The notes: generated from the letters alone by a model not told the origin. Counted from the first letter of the stretch, positions 43,468-52,526 are shown. The stretch is 64,000 nucleotides of DNA from Bacillota bacterium (GCA_017577405.1 PIUA01000026.1:22483-86482); one strand, 5' to 3'. Translations and numbers: made by a program.

Positions 43468-45492
43468 TTGCTGCACGGACGACGGAACCGGTTGGTGGGA
43501 CTGCTTCTGGTCCTGGCCCTCTCCGTCGCCTTCCCTGCCGGGGTTCAAGCGGCTGAACTGGTCATCATGGCCACGACCGACATCCACGCCAACATCTACC
43601 CGTGGGACTACTACGCCAACCAACCCAGTGAGACCGTCGGCCTGGCCAAGATTTACACGCTGGTCAAAGAGATCCGGGCTGCTCACCCCAACACCTTGCT
43701 GGTGGACAACGGGGATCTCTTGCAGGGAACGCCCCTCGCCTCCTACCTGGTCAACGAAGGCCTGCCCCGCCCCGGCGACGTCCACCCCATCATCGACGTT
43801 CTCAACCGGATGGGGTACGACGCCGCCGCTTTCGGCAACCACGAGTTCAACTTTGGCCTTGAGTACGCGGAGAATGCTGTGGCTGGCGCCCAGTTTCCTT
43901 ACCTCGCCGCCAACATCTACCGGCCGGGCACCCAGGAACCCTACTTCACCCCCTACGTGATCCTGGAGCGGACCATCGACGGCGAGCCCATCCGCATCGG
44001 GCTCATCGGCTTCGTCCCGCCCCAGATCATGGTCTGGGACCGGAGCCACCTCACCGGCAAGGTGGAGACGGGCACCATCCTCGACGCCGCCCGCCGCTTC
44101 ATCCCCGAGATGGAGGCGCAGGGCGTCGACCTCATCATCGCCCTGGCCCACACGGGCGCCTCCCCCGACGCCTCCACGGAGAACGCTGCCTACGCGCTGG
44201 CCCAGGAGTTCCCCCAGATCGACGTCATCGTCGCCGGCCACTCCCACCTGGAGATCCCCGGTTCGGGCCTGCCGGGCCACCCTGACGGCCAGGTGAACGG
44301 CGTCCAGCTGGTCCAGCCGGGCTTCTGGGGCCAGTATCTGGGGGTTGTCACCCTGGAGCTGGAGCGGACCACGGGCGGCTGGCAGGTGACCCGCAAGGAG
44401 GCCAAACTCCTCCCCACCGAGCCGGTGGAGCCCGCACCCGAGGTGCTCGCCTGGGCCCGGGAGGTCCATGAGGCGACGGTCGCCTACGTGACCAGCCCCA
44501 TCGGGCACACCCTGGTGCCCATCTCCAGCCGGGCGAGCCAGCTCACCGACACGGCGGTCACCCAGCTGATCAACGAGGTCCAGATGGCCTACGTGGAGGA
44601 GCTCATCCAGGGGACGGAGTACGAGGGCCTGCCCGTCCTCTCCGCGGCGGCCCCCTACAAGAGCGGCCGGGGCGGTGAGACCGACTTCACCGAGATCCCT
44701 GCCGGGCCCATCACCGTCGGGGATGTGGCCTCCATCTACATCTACGACAACACCCTGAAGGCGCTGTTGATCACCGGGGCGGAGCTGAAGGCGTGGCTCG
44801 AACACGCGGCCCAGAAGTTCCACCAGGTGACCCCCGGCCGGGGTGAAGAGCCGCTTCTGACCGACTTCCGGGGCTACAACTTCGACCAGATCGACGGCGT
44901 CCAGTACCGGATCGACATCACCCGGCCCCTGGGCGACCGGATCGTCGGCCTCACCTACCAGGGTGAGCCTGTCCGGCCCGATCAGGAGTTCATCCTGGCC
45001 ACGAACAACTACCGGGCCGACGGCGGCGGCGGCTTCCCCGCTACCGGCGAGGAGGCCCGCATCATCCTCGATCCGGGTATCGCCAGCCGGGAGCTGATCG
45101 TCCAGTACATCGCCGAGCGGGGGACCATCAACCCGGCGCCGGACCACAACTGGTCCCTGGTGCCCAACTACCTGGATCATCCCCAGGCTCAGTACGTCTA
45201 CCTCCTGGTGGAGCGGGGCGCGTACGTGGGAGACCTCGACGGCCGCCTGCGCCTGGACGCCACCCTCACCCGGGGCGTCTGGGCCGACATGGTCTCCCGG
45301 GCCCTGGGGCTGGACCTGGCGGTGGACGATCCCACCGCCCCGGTGACCGCCCGGGAAGCGGCCCAGGATCTGGCCGCCTACCTGCCCGCCCGGGCCCTGG
45401 AGGCGGCGGATGAGACGCCCCTCACCCAGGCGGACGGGGCCCAGCTGCTGGTGGGCGCCCTCGCCCCGCTGGAGGTCCTGGCCGGCTGGTAG
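43468..45492 (+). CDS. Secreted 5'-nucleotidase / 2',3'-cyclic phosphodiesterase
   Basis: 674 residues from TTG 43468, nine bases after AAGGAGGG. Signal peptide 1-28 ends GVQAA. The metallophosphatase domain carries TTDIHANIYP, NGDLLQGTP, FGNHEFNFGLEY and AGHSHLE. The C-terminal nucleotidase domain has YNFDQIDGVQYRIDITRPLGDRI and LATNNYRADGGGGFP. The last ~90 residues (LTRGVWADMVSRALGL onward) resemble a surface-layer-homology repeat, which would hold it on the wall. It releases nucleosides and phosphate outside the cell. It ends at a long perfect palindrome. Confidence 0.9.
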   Translation: MLHGRRNRLVGLLLVLALSVAFPAGVQAAELVIMATTDIHANIYPWDYYANQPSETVGLAKIYTLVKEIRAAHPNTLLVDNGDLLQGTPLASYLVNEGLPRPGDVHPIIDVLNRMGYDAAAFGNHEFNFGLEYAENAVAGAQFPYLAANIYRPGTQEPYFTPYVILERTIDGEPIRIGLIGFVPPQIMVWDRSHLTGKVETGTILDAARRFIPEMEAQGVDLIIALAHTGASPDASTENAAYALAQEFPQIDVIVAGHSHLEIPGSGLPGHPDGQVNGVQLVQPGFWGQYLGVVTLELERTTGGWQVTRKEAKLLPTEPVEPAPEVLAWAREVHEATVAYVTSPIGHTLVPISSRASQLTDTAVTQLINEVQMAYVEELIQGTEYEGLPVLSAAAPYKSGRGGETDFTEIPAGPITVGDVASIYIYDNTLKALLITGAELKAWLEHAAQKFHQVTPGRGEEPLLTDFRGYNFDQIDGVQYRIDITRPLGDRIVGLTYQGEPVRPDQEFILATNNYRADGGGGFPATGEEARIILDPGIASRELIVQYIAERGTINPAPDHNWSLVPNYLDHPQAQYVYLLVERGAYVGDLDGRLRLDATLTRGVWADMVSRALGLDLAVDDPTAPVTAREAAQDLAAYLPARALEAADETPLTQADGAQLLVGALAPLEVLAGW

Positions 45493-45523
45493 CCTGGGTG
45501 CCTTTGGATCATCTCGAGACCGA

Positions 45524-45561
45524 AAAGGCCAGAGCCAGCCGTACGGCTGGCTCTGGCCTTT
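45524..45561. terminator. Thirty-eight-base perfect palindrome, bidirectional terminator
   Basis: AAAGGCCAGAGCCAGCC (45524-45540) pairs completely with its complement at 45545-45561 around GTAC, so the whole 38 bases are symmetrical. A-rich and T-rich flanks let it serve both converging transcripts, the nucleotidase and the second TTT operon. Confidence 0.8.
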
Positions 45562-45620
45562 GCCCTTGGCGGAAGCGTCGTCCCTTGGACTCAACCCCTT
45601 GTCCGTCCGGTCTCCCGTCG

Positions 45621-47123
45621 CTACGGCTGCACCGTGACCCCGCCCTGGCGGGCCTTCCGCCGCTGCTGGATGATCGGCGCCACCAGCGAGAGCGCCGCCA
45701 AGATGAGCAGGATGAGGGAGATGGGCCGGGTGACGAAGACCCAGGCGCCCGCGTCGCCCGCGGCGGTGAGCGCCCGCCGGAAGTTGGACTCGGCCATGGG
45801 GCCCAGGAGCAACGCCAAGACCAGCGGGCCCAGGGGGTACCCGTACTGGCGCAAGACCAACCCCAAGATGCCGGCAAAGAACATGAACCAGACGTCCAGC
45901 GGGTTGTTGTTGATGGCGTACGAACCGACGGTGGAGAGGATCAGCACGGCCGTCCAGACCACTTCCTTGCGGACCATGAAGGCCCGGACCAGGACGCGCG
46001 AGGCGCCCAGCCCCACGATGAGGATGGCCACGTAGGCCAGCACCATCAGGGCGATGATCACATACGCCATGTCCGCATGATCGCGGAACAGAAGCGGCCC
46101 CGGCTGGAGCCCGTACATGATCAGGGAGCCCAAGAGAATCGCGGTCACCGAGTCACCGGGCAAGCCCAGAGTGAGCATGGTGGTGAGGGCGCCGCCGATC
46201 ACGCCGTTGTTGGCCGTGCAGGTGGCCGCGAGCCCTTCAATGGAGCCCTTCCCGTACTCTTGGGGCTTCTTGGAGAGCCGCCGAGTCTGGTCCCAGCAGA
46301 TGATGGAGGCGATATCGCCACCCGCGCCGGGAATGGCCCCGATAACGGCGCTGACCGCCGCGGAAAAGAGGGCCGCTGGACCCATCCGGGCCAACTCCTG
46401 CCGCGTCGGAAGCTGGCGGCCAATTCGCGGGATGATGCGTGTTTGCTCCTCACGACTCTTAAGGATCTGGTCCAAGACCTCCCCCACGCCGAAGAGGCCG
46501 ATCATGACCGGGATAAAGGAGATCCCATCGAGGAGTTCAAAGCGGCCGAAGGTAAACCGCGGGTAGGAGAGCATGGGATCCAGCCCGACCATGGAGAGCA
46601 GCAACCCGAAAACGCCAACAATCAAGCCCTTCACGATGGACTTGCCCGACACGGAGACCATCATGCTCAGGCCAAAAATAGCCAAGGCGAAGTACTCGGC
46701 CGGGCCGAAACGGAGCGCGAACCGCGCGATGGGAAAGGCGAAGATAGCCAGCAGCAGGGTGCTGAAGAGGCCACCGAAGACCGAGTAGATGGTGTTGATG
46801 CCCAGGGCCAGGCCCGCCTCACCCCGTTGGGCGATGGCCGGCCCGTCGAAGGTGCTGGCGATGGATGCCGGTGTCCCCGGGGTGTTGATCAGGATGGCCG
46901 GAATGCCCCCGGCCCAGATGGCCGAGTTGTACACCCCCAGGAGCATGGCCAGCCCCTGGGCCGGCGGGGCCCAGAAGGTGAGGGGGGTCAGGATCGCGAC
47001 GGCCATGGTCGCGGTCAGCCCTGGTAGGGCCCCGATCAAGACACCTGCCCCGACCCCAATGAGCAAGTAGAGTAGCGTGGTCGGTTCAAAGACCGCCTGG
47101 AGCGCTTCCGCCAAGAGTGCCAC
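45621..47123 (-). CDS. TTT transporter large membrane subunit (TctA), second system
   Basis: 500 residues from GTG 47123. Conserved TctA motifs are GALPGLTATMAVAILTPLTF, INTPGTPASIASTFDG, GAIPGAGGDIASIICWDQ and TANNGVIGGALTTMLTLGLPGDSVTAILLG. About 11-12 helices. It is a distant paralogue of the protein at 34977-36479 (NTPGTPAS against IPGTPSSA). Its partners tctB and tctC lie just upstream. The operon also contains a DapA-family aldolase, so the cargo is probably a keto or aldonic acid. Confidence 0.93.
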   Translation of the reverse strand: MALLAEALQAVFEPTTLLYLLIGVGAGVLIGALPGLTATMAVAILTPLTFWAPPAQGLAMLLGVYNSAIWAGGIPAILINTPGTPASIASTFDGPAIAQRGEAGLALGINTIYSVFGGLFSTLLLAIFAFPIARFALRFGPAEYFALAIFGLSMMVSVSGKSIVKGLIVGVFGLLLSMVGLDPMLSYPRFTFGRFELLDGISFIPVMIGLFGVGEVLDQILKSREEQTRIIPRIGRQLPTRQELARMGPAALFSAAVSAVIGAIPGAGGDIASIICWDQTRRLSKKPQEYGKGSIEGLAATCTANNGVIGGALTTMLTLGLPGDSVTAILLGSLIMYGLQPGPLLFRDHADMAYVIIALMVLAYVAILIVGLGASRVLVRAFMVRKEVVWTAVLILSTVGSYAINNNPLDVWFMFFAGILGLVLRQYGYPLGPLVLALLLGPMAESNFRRALTAAGDAGAWVFVTRPISLILLILAALSLVAPIIQQRRKARQGGVTVQP

Positions 47124-47143
47124 CGTTTGTCCCCCCTTGCACC

Positions 47144-47575
47144 TCAGAGCATCACGTGGAAGACACCGCGGAAGAGCCAGTAGAGCGTGACCGAAAGCCC
47201 GACGGCCGTCGCCAGGGCCACGGGCGCACGTAGCTTAAGCACCAGGCCGACGAGGAAGAGAAAGCCCGTCGACAAGACCGCCCAGTGGACCCGACCCCAA
47301 AGGAGGGTGTAGAGGAACAAGAGCCCGACCACCCCTCCCGCCCGGAGCAGCCGATCTTTGCCGAAGGCCCGCCAGTTGACGGCCTCCACCTGGCCGCGGC
47401 GGCCGCTCCGGAACAGGAAGACCGCCAGCACCAACCCGACGACGACCAACAGCCTGGGCACGTACCCTGGCCCCGGAACCCCCGCCGGACCCGGTGGGAA
47501 GTCGAGGGTCAGCCAGTAGGTCGCGCCCAGAAGCAGGGTCCAGAGCAGCGCCGCAACCACGTCGGCGTTGAGCAT
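47144..47575 (-). CDS. TTT transporter small membrane subunit (TctB), second system
   Basis: 143 residues with four likely helices (about 5-23, 39-56, 78-95, 100-135). The first loop LDFPPGPAGVPGPGYVPRLL is TctB-like. It begins with ATG 47575 after GGGGGAGC. The tctA start is only 20 bases after its stop. Sequence conservation in this family is low, so position between tctC and tctA carries much of the weight. Confidence 0.8.
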   Translation of the reverse strand: MLNADVVAALLWTLLLGATYWLTLDFPPGPAGVPGPGYVPRLLVVVGLVLAVFLFRSGRRGQVEAVNWRAFGKDRLLRAGGVVGLLFLYTLLWGRVHWAVLSTGFLFLVGLVLKLRAPVALATAVGLSVTLYWLFRGVFHVML

Positions 47576-47607
47576 GCTCGCTCCCCCTTTCCGGATGGAC
47601 CCAAAGG

Positions 47608-47640
47608 GCGGGCGGCCTCCCCATCGAGGAGACCGCCCGC
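47608..47640 (-). other. Intercistronic hairpin between tctC and tctB, second system
   Basis: GCGGGCGG and CCGCCCGC (ends 47640 and 47608) form the outer stem, with CTCC and GGAG partly paired inside. It sits at the same place as the hairpin of the first TTT operon although the sequences differ, which suggests a shared need for excess binding protein. Confidence 0.6.
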
Positions 47641-47648
47641 GAGCCCTC

Positions 47649-48611
47649 TTACTGAACGATCCCGAGGGCCGGGATCAGCTCTGCGAACATCTCGTACTGC
47701 TCCTGAGCGAAGGCCGCGAACTCCTCGCCCGGCTTGTAGGCCACGGTCATCCCGCGGCTGGCCGCCATCTCGGCAAACTCTGGCGACTGGATGGCCTTGG
47801 CGATGGCGTCCGCGAGCTTGGCCCGCACATCGGCCGGAATGCCCTTGGGCGCCGCAAAGCCACCCCAGCCCGAAACGACCACACCCGGCACCCCCACCTC
47901 GGCCAGGGTGGGCACATCGGGAATAACCGGCGAGCGCTCCCGGTCCATCACCGCCAGGACCCGGACCTCACCCGCCTGCAGGGCCGGCAGGATCTCCGTG
48001 GGGCTCACCGTGACCATCTCGATGTGCCCACCGAGGAGGGAGGCGACGGCCGGAGAGGCCCCGTCAAAGGGGACGTGGGTAAACCGGACCCCAGTGGCCC
48101 GCTCCAAAGCCCCGGCGGCGATGTGCCAGATGGAACCCGGGCCCGCGTTGCCGACGCGGATCTTACCAGGATTGGCCTTGGCATAGTCGATGAGGTCCTG
48201 CAGGGTGGTCCAGGGCGAGTCGGCCCGGACCGTCACCGCCGCCGGCACCGAGACGGCCTGGGCGAGGAGGTCCAGGTTGTCCGGCCCCACATCGCCGTAT
48301 CCCAGCGTCCGCACCATGCTCAGCTCCACCGGGACATACCCGAAGGTGTACCCATCGGGTGCCTGGCGGGAGAGGTAGGACATGGCCAGAGCCCCAGCGG
48401 CCCCAGGCCGGTTGACGGCGATGACGGGCACCCCCAGCTCCTTCTCCACCAAGCTGGCCACGGTGCGGGCCGTGATGTCGGAGACGCCGCCGGGGGCCGC
48501 CTGGATCACGACGGTGATCTGGCGGGTCGGATACTGGGCAGAGACAGAGCCAGCCAAGAAGACGGTCATGACCAGAGCCAACACCAGCGCTAACCCACGA
48601 TGGATTCGCAC
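47649..48611 (-). CDS. TTT transporter solute-binding protein (TctC/Bug), second system
   Basis: 320 residues from GTG 48611. Signal peptide 1-25 ends SVSAQ; the mature N-terminus is YPTRQITVVIQAAPGGVSDITARTVA, the Bug signature. PDGYTFGYVPVELSMVRTLG and PVIPDVPTLAEVGVPGV are further family phrases. It differs enough from the first TctC to expect another ligand. It follows the aldolase gene after 116 bases that show no clear terminator, so they are probably cotranscribed. Confidence 0.88.
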   Translation of the reverse strand: MRIHRGLALVLALVMTVFLAGSVSAQYPTRQITVVIQAAPGGVSDITARTVASLVEKELGVPVIAVNRPGAAGALAMSYLSRQAPDGYTFGYVPVELSMVRTLGYGDVGPDNLDLLAQAVSVPAAVTVRADSPWTTLQDLIDYAKANPGKIRVGNAGPGSIWHIAAGALERATGVRFTHVPFDGASPAVASLLGGHIEMVTVSPTEILPALQAGEVRVLAVMDRERSPVIPDVPTLAEVGVPGVVVSGWGGFAAPKGIPADVRAKLADAIAKAIQSPEFAEMAASRGMTVAYKPGEEFAAFAQEQYEMFAELIPALGIVQ

Positions 48612-48727
48612 AGTCTCTTCCTCCCCACGGTTCTGGATCGTTCACCGATGAAGCCCGTGTCTTGGCTCCGATGCTGATCCCGTCAGGATCCCTGAGAACG
48701 TCGCCCCGTTCTCCCTCCCATCACCTC

Positions 48728-49609
48728 CTAAGCCAGAAGCCCTTTCAGCTTCCGGGAGGCGGCGTCCACGTGGTCGGAGGCCACCTCCTGGAATGGCGCC
48801 CGCACCCACCCACCGGGCAATCCCATGGCGCGCATGAGGCCCTTGATGGTGGGCACATGGCCAAACCCTGCAACCTCACAAATGGTGCTCACCCGCCGCT
48901 GGAGCACGGCGGCCGTGCCGAAATCACCGGCTTCCAGGGCCGCAAAGAGGCTCACGTACACCGTCGGGGCCAACTGGGAGGGACCGCTCACCGCCCCGTC
49001 GCAGCCTTCCAGGTAGGCGGCCGCCAGGAGGCTGTCCCCACCCACCAGCACCGAGAAATCCTCGCGCGTCCGGCGGTAGGCCCGCAGCCGGTCAAGATCC
49101 CCCATGGAGTTCTTGATGCCGATCACGTTGGGGAAGGCCTGGGCGAGCCGGGCCACCGTGGCCGGCTTCAGGTCGTTGCCGGTGTGGGACGGGATGTTGT
49201 ACAGGTAGATGGGCACGTCTTCCGGAACGCTGCGGGCAATGGCCTCGAAGTAGGCCACCAGCTCCTCATCGCTGTAGCGGAAGTAGTAGGGCGTCACCGC
49301 CGCGATGCCGTCCGCGCCGATCTGGACCGCGTGCCGGGCCAGAGCGACCGCGTCCGCCGTCGGAATGGCGCCCACCTGGACGAAGACGGGCACCCGCCCC
49401 TGGACCCGTTCCACCACCGCCTCGGCCACCTCTTGCCGTTCCCGGACGGTCATGAAGGCCGCTTCGCCCGTCGTGCCCAGCGGGTAGAGGGCATGGACAC
49501 CCCCTGCCAGCAGGTAGTCCGTCAGATCCGCCAGAGCCTTCCAATCCACCTGACCGTCTCGGTTGAAAGGCGTCACCATGGGTGTGACGATGCCGTAGAG
49601 TCGCTTCAC
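48728..49609 (-). CDS. DapA-family lyase/aldolase (KDG aldolase- or dihydrodipicolinate synthase-like)
   Basis: 293 residues from GTG 49609 (GGAGGGGAAGG upstream). The TIM-barrel class I aldolase shows GIVTPMVTPFNRDG, PLGTTGEAAFMT, TPYYFRYSDEEL, YLYNIPSHTG (catalytic Tyr) and VIGIKNSMGD (Schiff-base Lys). The family includes DapA, N-acetylneuraminate lyase and 2-keto-3-deoxy-acid aldolases. Here the neighbours are a TTT transporter and an IclR regulator, not lysine genes. A catabolic keto-acid aldolase or dehydratase is therefore more likely than lysine synthesis. Confidence 0.85.
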   Translation of the reverse strand: MKRLYGIVTPMVTPFNRDGQVDWKALADLTDYLLAGGVHALYPLGTTGEAAFMTVRERQEVAEAVVERVQGRVPVFVQVGAIPTADAVALARHAVQIGADGIAAVTPYYFRYSDEELVAYFEAIARSVPEDVPIYLYNIPSHTGNDLKPATVARLAQAFPNVIGIKNSMGDLDRLRAYRRTREDFSVLVGGDSLLAAAYLEGCDGAVSGPSQLAPTVYVSLFAALEAGDFGTAAVLQRRVSTICEVAGFGHVPTIKGLMRAMGLPGGWVRAPFQEVASDHVDAASRKLKGLLA

Positions 49610-49678
49610 CTGGCCTTCCCCTCCTCCGCCGCCCCGCGGCAGCTCGCCTCCCGGGGCAGCCAGCTCGTTCCGTTGGGT

Positions 49679-49704
49679 TGTTCATCAATGCCGAACGCTG
49701 TTCC
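49679..49704. promoter_or_regulatory. IclR operator candidate before the aldolase gene
   Basis: TGTTCATCAATGCCGAAC (49679-49696) followed by GCTGTTCC. It has TGTTC and GAAC arms and closely matches the site at 50571-50596 (shared pattern TGTTCATC-n-ATG-n2-GAAC-n-CTGT). It lies about 70 bases upstream of the aldolase start and just outside the regulator gene. Confidence 0.6.
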
Positions 49705-49744
49705 GTTTGTGGAGCTGAGAGGTGCTCCCCCAATCCGGGCCGGC

Positions 49745-50551
49745 CTACTCCACCTCCAGCAAGCCCCCCTGGGAGGCAATCTCCCCACACGCCCGCTGCA
49801 CGATGGCCGCGTAGCGGGGGATCCGCTCGGGCGTCATGTGGAGCGGGGGACCCGATAGGCTGATGGCCCCCACCAGCTGCCCGCCGGCGCCCAGAATGGG
49901 GGCGGCCACGCAGTGCACCCCCGCGTTGTGCTCGCCCCGGTCGATGGCGTAGCCCCGCTGCCGGATCTCATCCAACTCGGCCATCAACTCGTCCCACGTG
50001 GTGATGGTGGTTGGGGTGAAGCGGGGCAGACCGTGCCGCTCAACGACGGCTTTCACCTCATCCAGCGGCATGTAGGCCAGCATCGCTTTCCCGCACCCTG
50101 TGCAGTGCATGGGACCCCGCCGGCCCACGATGGAGTACTGGATCAGGCGCTTGGTCGGGTAGAGGGCCTCGATGTACAGAACCTGACCCTCGCGGGGGAT
50201 GGTGAGGTAGACGATCTCGTTGGTCGCCTGCAAGACCTCTTCCAGAATGGGCAAAACATGCTCTTGGACCTTCAAGGAGCTGCGGGCGACAAAGCCCAAT
50301 TCAAAAACCCTGAGCCCCAAGCCGTAGCTCCCATCGGGAAACTGGCGCACGTAGCCGAAGGCTTCGAGGGTGGTCAGGATGTTGCTCACCGTGCTCTTGG
50401 GCAGATCCAACCGCCGGGCCAAATCGGTGAGGCGCCACTGGGGCTCGCTCTCGGTGAAACAATCCAACAAGCTGAGGGCCTTGCCCAACGACTTGATGAA
50501 CCCCGTCCCGCTCCGGAGAGGGCCCTCTCTTCTTCCTGGCCCACGCGCCAT
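49745..50551 (-). CDS. IclR-family regulator of the second TTT locus
   Basis: 268 residues if ATG 50551 is the start (GTG 50560 is possible). The winged helix reads SLGKALSLLDCFTES and WRLTDLARRLDLPKSTVSNILTTLEAFGYV. The effector domain has EIVYLTIPREGQVLYIEALYP, HCTGCGKAMLAYMP and GVHCVAAPILGAGGQLVGAISLSGPP. It is upstream of, and in line with, the aldolase and tctCBA genes. Two copies of a TGTTC-n9-GAAC motif flank it, so it probably controls itself and that operon. Confidence 0.87.
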   Translation of the reverse strand: MARGPGRREGPLRSGTGFIKSLGKALSLLDCFTESEPQWRLTDLARRLDLPKSTVSNILTTLEAFGYVRQFPDGSYGLGLRVFELGFVARSSLKVQEHVLPILEEVLQATNEIVYLTIPREGQVLYIEALYPTKRLIQYSIVGRRGPMHCTGCGKAMLAYMPLDEVKAVVERHGLPRFTPTTITTWDELMAELDEIRQRGYAIDRGEHNAGVHCVAAPILGAGGQLVGAISLSGPPLHMTPERIPRYAAIVQRACGEIASQGGLLEVE

Positions 50552-50570
50552 CCTGGCCACCCCGCCCAAC

Positions 50571-50596
50571 TGTTCATCTATGTAGAACACTGTACC
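50571..50596. promoter_or_regulatory. IclR operator candidate before the regulator gene
   Basis: TGTTCATCTATGTAGAACA (50571-50589) followed by CTGTACC. TGTTC and GAACA form five-base inverted arms. It is 20 bases before the regulator start and nearly repeats the site at 49679. A further half site GAAC lies at about 50605. Confidence 0.6.
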
Positions 50597-50699
50597 ATTG
50601 CTACGAACCGATTCGCCCGCCCGGCAAGAATTCCTTCTCACACCAGCCGCCCGGGAGGCCCCGGCAGGTCACCTCCGGCAGGTCCGAGGGAAAGGCCCC

Positions 50700-51440
50700 T
50701 CAGCTGGCCGCCTCCCCCCGGAGGATGAGGGCCATGATCTCGTCGATGTGGGTCTGGGCGGTGACGCGGGTGCCCACGTTCCGGCCGTGCTTCAGGACCA
50801 TGATCCGGTCGCTCACATCGAAGACCTCTTCGATCCGGTGGTTGATGATGATCACCGACACACCCTTGGCCTTCAGGGTCCGCACCATCCCCATCACCTG
50901 CTGGGCGGCCGCCTGGGAGAGGTTGGCGGTGGGCTCATCCATGATCAGCACCTGGGGGGAGGCGGCATACGCGCGGGCGATGGCGACCGCCTGCTTCCTG
51001 CCGCCCGAGAGGAGGGCCACGGGCTGGCGGAGGGACGGCATCTCGATACCCAGCTCATCCAAGACCGCCCGGGCGGCCGCGTCCATGGCCCGGCGGTTGA
51101 CGACGAACCAGCCGGGCCACCGGCCAAGGAAGATGTTCTGGGCCACGTCCATGTTCTCAGCCAGGGCAAAGTCTTGATAGACCATGGCGATCCCCAGGTC
51201 CCTCGCCTCCCGGGGGCTGGCCAGCCGGACGGGCTCTCCTCGGAAGAAGATCTGGCCCCCATCGGGCTGGAGGGCGCCGGCCAGGATCTTCATGAGGGTC
51301 GACTTGCCGGCCGAATTGTCCCCCACCAGGCCCAACACTTCACCCGGAGCGAGGGTGAGATGGACGTCCTGGAGCGCCTGAACGGCCCCAAAGCGCTTGG
51401 AGATTCCCCGCATCTCCACCAAGGGCACCCTGTCGGGCAC
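50700..51440 (-). CDS. Single-domain sugar ABC ATPase (FrcA/XylG-like)
   Basis: 246 residues from GTG 51440, seven bases after AGGAGG. Motifs: Walker A GDNSAGKST, Q-loop YQDFALAENMDVAQNIFLG, signature LSGGRKQAVAIARA, Walker B VLIMDEPTANLS and the switch His in INHRIEEVF. The wording is that of CUT2 (ribose/fructose-type) ATPases, but only one ATPase domain is present instead of RbsA's two. It therefore works as a homodimer, as in the FrcA type. It follows binding-protein and permease genes on the same strand. Confidence 0.9.
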   Translation of the reverse strand: MPDRVPLVEMRGISKRFGAVQALQDVHLTLAPGEVLGLVGDNSAGKSTLMKILAGALQPDGGQIFFRGEPVRLASPREARDLGIAMVYQDFALAENMDVAQNIFLGRWPGWFVVNRRAMDAAARAVLDELGIEMPSLRQPVALLSGGRKQAVAIARAYAASPQVLIMDEPTANLSQAAAQQVMGMVRTLKAKGVSVIIINHRIEEVFDVSDRIMVLKHGRNVGTRVTAQTHIDEIMALILRGEAAS

Positions 51441-51493
51441 GGAAACACCTCCTGGAAGGTGGGGAGCGGCCGGGCCGCTCCCCACCGCACCCG

Positions 51494-52450
51494 CTACTTC
51501 CCGGCAAACTGGTCCACGTTGGCCGGGGTGACGATGTCCGAGCCGGTGTCGAGGACGGTGAAGTCCAGCTCCTCGCCCTGATGCAGCCGGTGGAGCGCGT
51601 GGATGGCCTGGTAGCCCATCGCGTAGGGCCGCTGGCTCACCTGAGCAGTGGAGTAGCCCTGGCGCAAGAGCTCCACCTGCTGCTCAAGCAGGTCGAAGGA
51701 GACGACGACGAAGGTGCCCTCCCGCACCCGGTCGGCCCAGGGGCCCAGGGCCTCCACGTAGGCCTGGGGCGCGAACTGGGGCCAGCCGCCCGACATGAAG
51801 ATACCGTCCAGGTCCGGATGGGCCGTCCGCAGATCCTCAATCACCTGGATCCCCCGCTGGACGTCATCCTCGGTGGGGAAGGGCGAGCCCGGGATCTCCC
51901 GGTAGGCGTCGCCAAACTTGGCCAGGACACTCCGGAAGCCGTCGATCCGGTCGTTCAGGTTCTGGGCGCCCAGGCCGCCGGTGATGATGGCGTACGTCCC
52001 TTCGGGCAGGGCCCTGATGAAAGCCTCGCCTGCCGAGACCCCGGCGGCAAAGTTGTCCGTGCCGATAAAGGCGATCCGGGCCGCCCCGCCGGCCGTGTCC
52101 GAATCGAAGGTGACCACCGGGATCCCCGCCGCTCGGGCCCGTTCCACCACCGGGATGACACTCTGGGCATCGACGGGCGAGAGGGCGATACCGTCCACGC
52201 CCCGGAGGATCAGGTCCTCCAAAATGGCGATCTGCTGGGCGATGTCGTGGGTCTGGGGACCGACAAACTGCATCCGGACCCCCAGCTCCGCGGCCGCCGC
52301 CTTGGCGCCCTCCTCCACATCAATGAAGAAGGGGTTGTCCACCGACTTGGGCACCACCGCATAGGTCTGGGCCAGGGCCACCGGTGCCGCCACCACAAGG
52401 AGGGCCAAGAGGCCCGCCAAGACCATACCGTTCCGAGCACTCCTGAACAT
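51494..52450 (-). CDS. Ribose-type ABC sugar-binding protein, second system
   Basis: 318 residues from ATG 52450. Signal peptide 1-27 ends PVALAQ. The type I binding fold has YAVVPKSVDNPFFIDVEEGAK, GVDGIALSPVDAQSVIPV, GIPVVTFDSDTAGGAARIAFIGTDN and DGIFMSGGWPQFAPQAY. It resembles binding proteins for pentoses, fructose or AI-2 type sugars. Sequence differs clearly from the RbsB at 944-1825. It lies between the permease and ATPase genes. Confidence 0.88.
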   Translation of the reverse strand: MFRSARNGMVLAGLLALLVVAAPVALAQTYAVVPKSVDNPFFIDVEEGAKAAAAELGVRMQFVGPQTHDIAQQIAILEDLILRGVDGIALSPVDAQSVIPVVERARAAGIPVVTFDSDTAGGAARIAFIGTDNFAAGVSAGEAFIRALPEGTYAIITGGLGAQNLNDRIDGFRSVLAKFGDAYREIPGSPFPTEDDVQRGIQVIEDLRTAHPDLDGIFMSGGWPQFAPQAYVEALGPWADRVREGTFVVVSFDLLEQQVELLRQGYSTAQVSQRPYAMGYQAIHALHRLHQGEELDFTVLDTGSDIVTPANVDQFAGK

Positions 52451-52526
52451 GCTCCATCCCTCCCGTTGCTCTGCTGCTCTCCCCCGGCGTCAAACGGCCA
52501 GCCGCAGAAGCCAGCTCAACCCAAGC

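Noticed and set aside
48728..49609. Lysine-pathway dapA
   Set aside because: Family residues fit, but no other lysine genes are near and the gene is flanked by an IclR regulator and a TTT transporter; the name was left as DapA-family lyase.
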